From Microbacterium aurugineum (GTDB taxonomy: Bacteria > Actinomycetota > Actinomycetes > Actinomycetales > Microbacteriaceae): a DNA stretch of 64,000 nucleotides. Where the stretch lies: assembly GCF_023101205.1 (NCBI RefSeq), contig NZ_CP078078.1, forward strand, positions 2,108,001 through 2,172,000, in the 5' to 3' direction. The notes beneath the pieces are model-generated. The model was not told the DNA's origin. It was given only the letters and a program-made list of their open reading frames with translations, and did not search any database. The position numbers and the translations under genes were made by a program. Below are positions 63,614 to 64,000 of the stretch, one piece after another; positions within the stretch are counted from its first letter, which is position 1; each line of letters starts with the position of its first letter.

Positions 63614-64000
63614 CAGGCGTCCACCAGGGCGATCGCACCCTCGACGTCACCGTCGTAAACGACTTCACCTCGGTTGATCACGATGCCTCTGGTGCAGAGT
63701 TCCCGAACCATCTCCATGTCGTGACTCACGATCACGAGCGTCTTGCCCTGAGCAATCAGCTCCTCGAACTTCAGACGGCACTTCTCTCGGAACGGAGCAT
63801 CGCCGACAGAAAGGATCTCGTCCACCAACAGCACGTCGAGTTCTACGTGAATGGCGACGGAGAAGGCCAGACGCATGAACATACCCGACGAATAGTGCTT
63901 GACTTCCTGGTCGATGAACTGTTCGATCTCGCTGAACGCCACGATCTCGTCATAGCGCCCCTCGATCTCATGCTTCTTCATTCCGAGGATCGCGGCGTTG
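63613..64000 (-). CDS. Second Wzt-type ABC exporter ATPase (partial, cut by window edge)
   Basis: The last 128 codons are present; the 5' part, including Walker A, lies beyond the right edge. Signature HYSSGMFMRLAF, Walker B VLLVDEILSVGD and H-loop IVSHDMEMV are intact. The closing part (VINRGEVVYDGDVEGAI) is Wzt/TagH-like. It is a different gene from the exporter ATPase at 42172, so a second polysaccharide exporter with a permease beyond the window is expected. Confidence 0.9.
   Translation of the reverse strand, partial: NAAILGMKKHEIEGRYDEIVAFSEIEQFIDQEVKHYSSGMFMRLAFSVAIHVELDVLLVDEILSVGDAPFREKCRLKFEELIAQGKTLVIVSHDMEMVRELCTRGIVINRGEVVYDGDVEGAIALVDA

Overview
The window is a gene-dense, high-GC stretch of an actinobacterial chromosome. 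It shows pdtaS, an Rv3235-family gene, secA, hpf, comF, lpqB-mtrB-mtrA, ahcY, a DUF3499 gene, an Rv3259-like gene, a WhiB gene and manA. This is much of the gene content of the Mycobacterium tuberculosis Rv3220c-Rv3260c neighbourhood. There are no mycolate genes, and family-level features (DUF5719, the SAF/P-loop pair, a TPM-less coiled-coil protein) point to Microbacteriaceae, probably Microbacterium or a close relative. That assignment is inference. I saw no tRNA, rRNA, CRISPR array, transposase or integrase, and no gene-free stretch longer than 300 bases.

Left part (1-34.8 kb) is housekeeping. It holds sensor kinase PdtaS (cut by the left edge), small regulators and unknown proteins, a SAF-domain protein with a CpaE-like P-loop protein, alanine aminotransferase, SecA and a divergent PadR regulator. 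Next come a coiled-coil protein, ribosome hibernation factor, ComF and the MtrA-MtrB-LpqB envelope-stress operon. A conserved MoxR module follows (membrane protein, DUF4129, DUF4350, MoxR, DUF58, with divergent SpoIIM-like and RDD genes), then AhcY, a MacAB-like ABC system, and the block DUF3499 / metallopeptidase-like / DUF5719 / giant membrane glycosyltransferase / WhiB / ManA.

Right part (34.8-64 kb) is a cell-surface glycan locus. Two tandem O-antigen-ligase-type proteins are followed by a galactofuranan set: GalE makes UDP-galactose, Glf converts it to UDP-galactofuranose, GlfT2 and a GlfT1-like enzyme polymerise it, and Wzm/Wzt export it. An acyltransferase with an SGNH domain and a UDP-HexNAc dehydrogenase come next. 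A plus-strand operon then encodes glycosyltransferases, a PglK-like ABC flippase, and a WbpG/HisH2/HisF2 trio. It converges on a minus-strand WbpD/WbpE/WbpB-like operon. With the dehydrogenase these seven enzymes form a nearly complete predicted route to a UDP-2-acetamido-3-acetamidino-hexuronic acid, a sugar known from Gram-negative O-antigens. The window ends with a DPMS-like glycosyltransferase plus DUF2304 protein, a DUF6541 membrane protein and a second, truncated Wzt-type ATPase.

A recurring regulatory theme is leaderless transcription. About eighteen operon heads have a TAnnnT or nAGAAT hexamer ending 6-7 bases before the start codon, mostly without a Shine-Dalgarno sequence. Genes inside operons are coupled by 1- or 4-base stop/start overlaps. 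I used both rules to choose several starts, including a probable CTG start for the acyltransferase.
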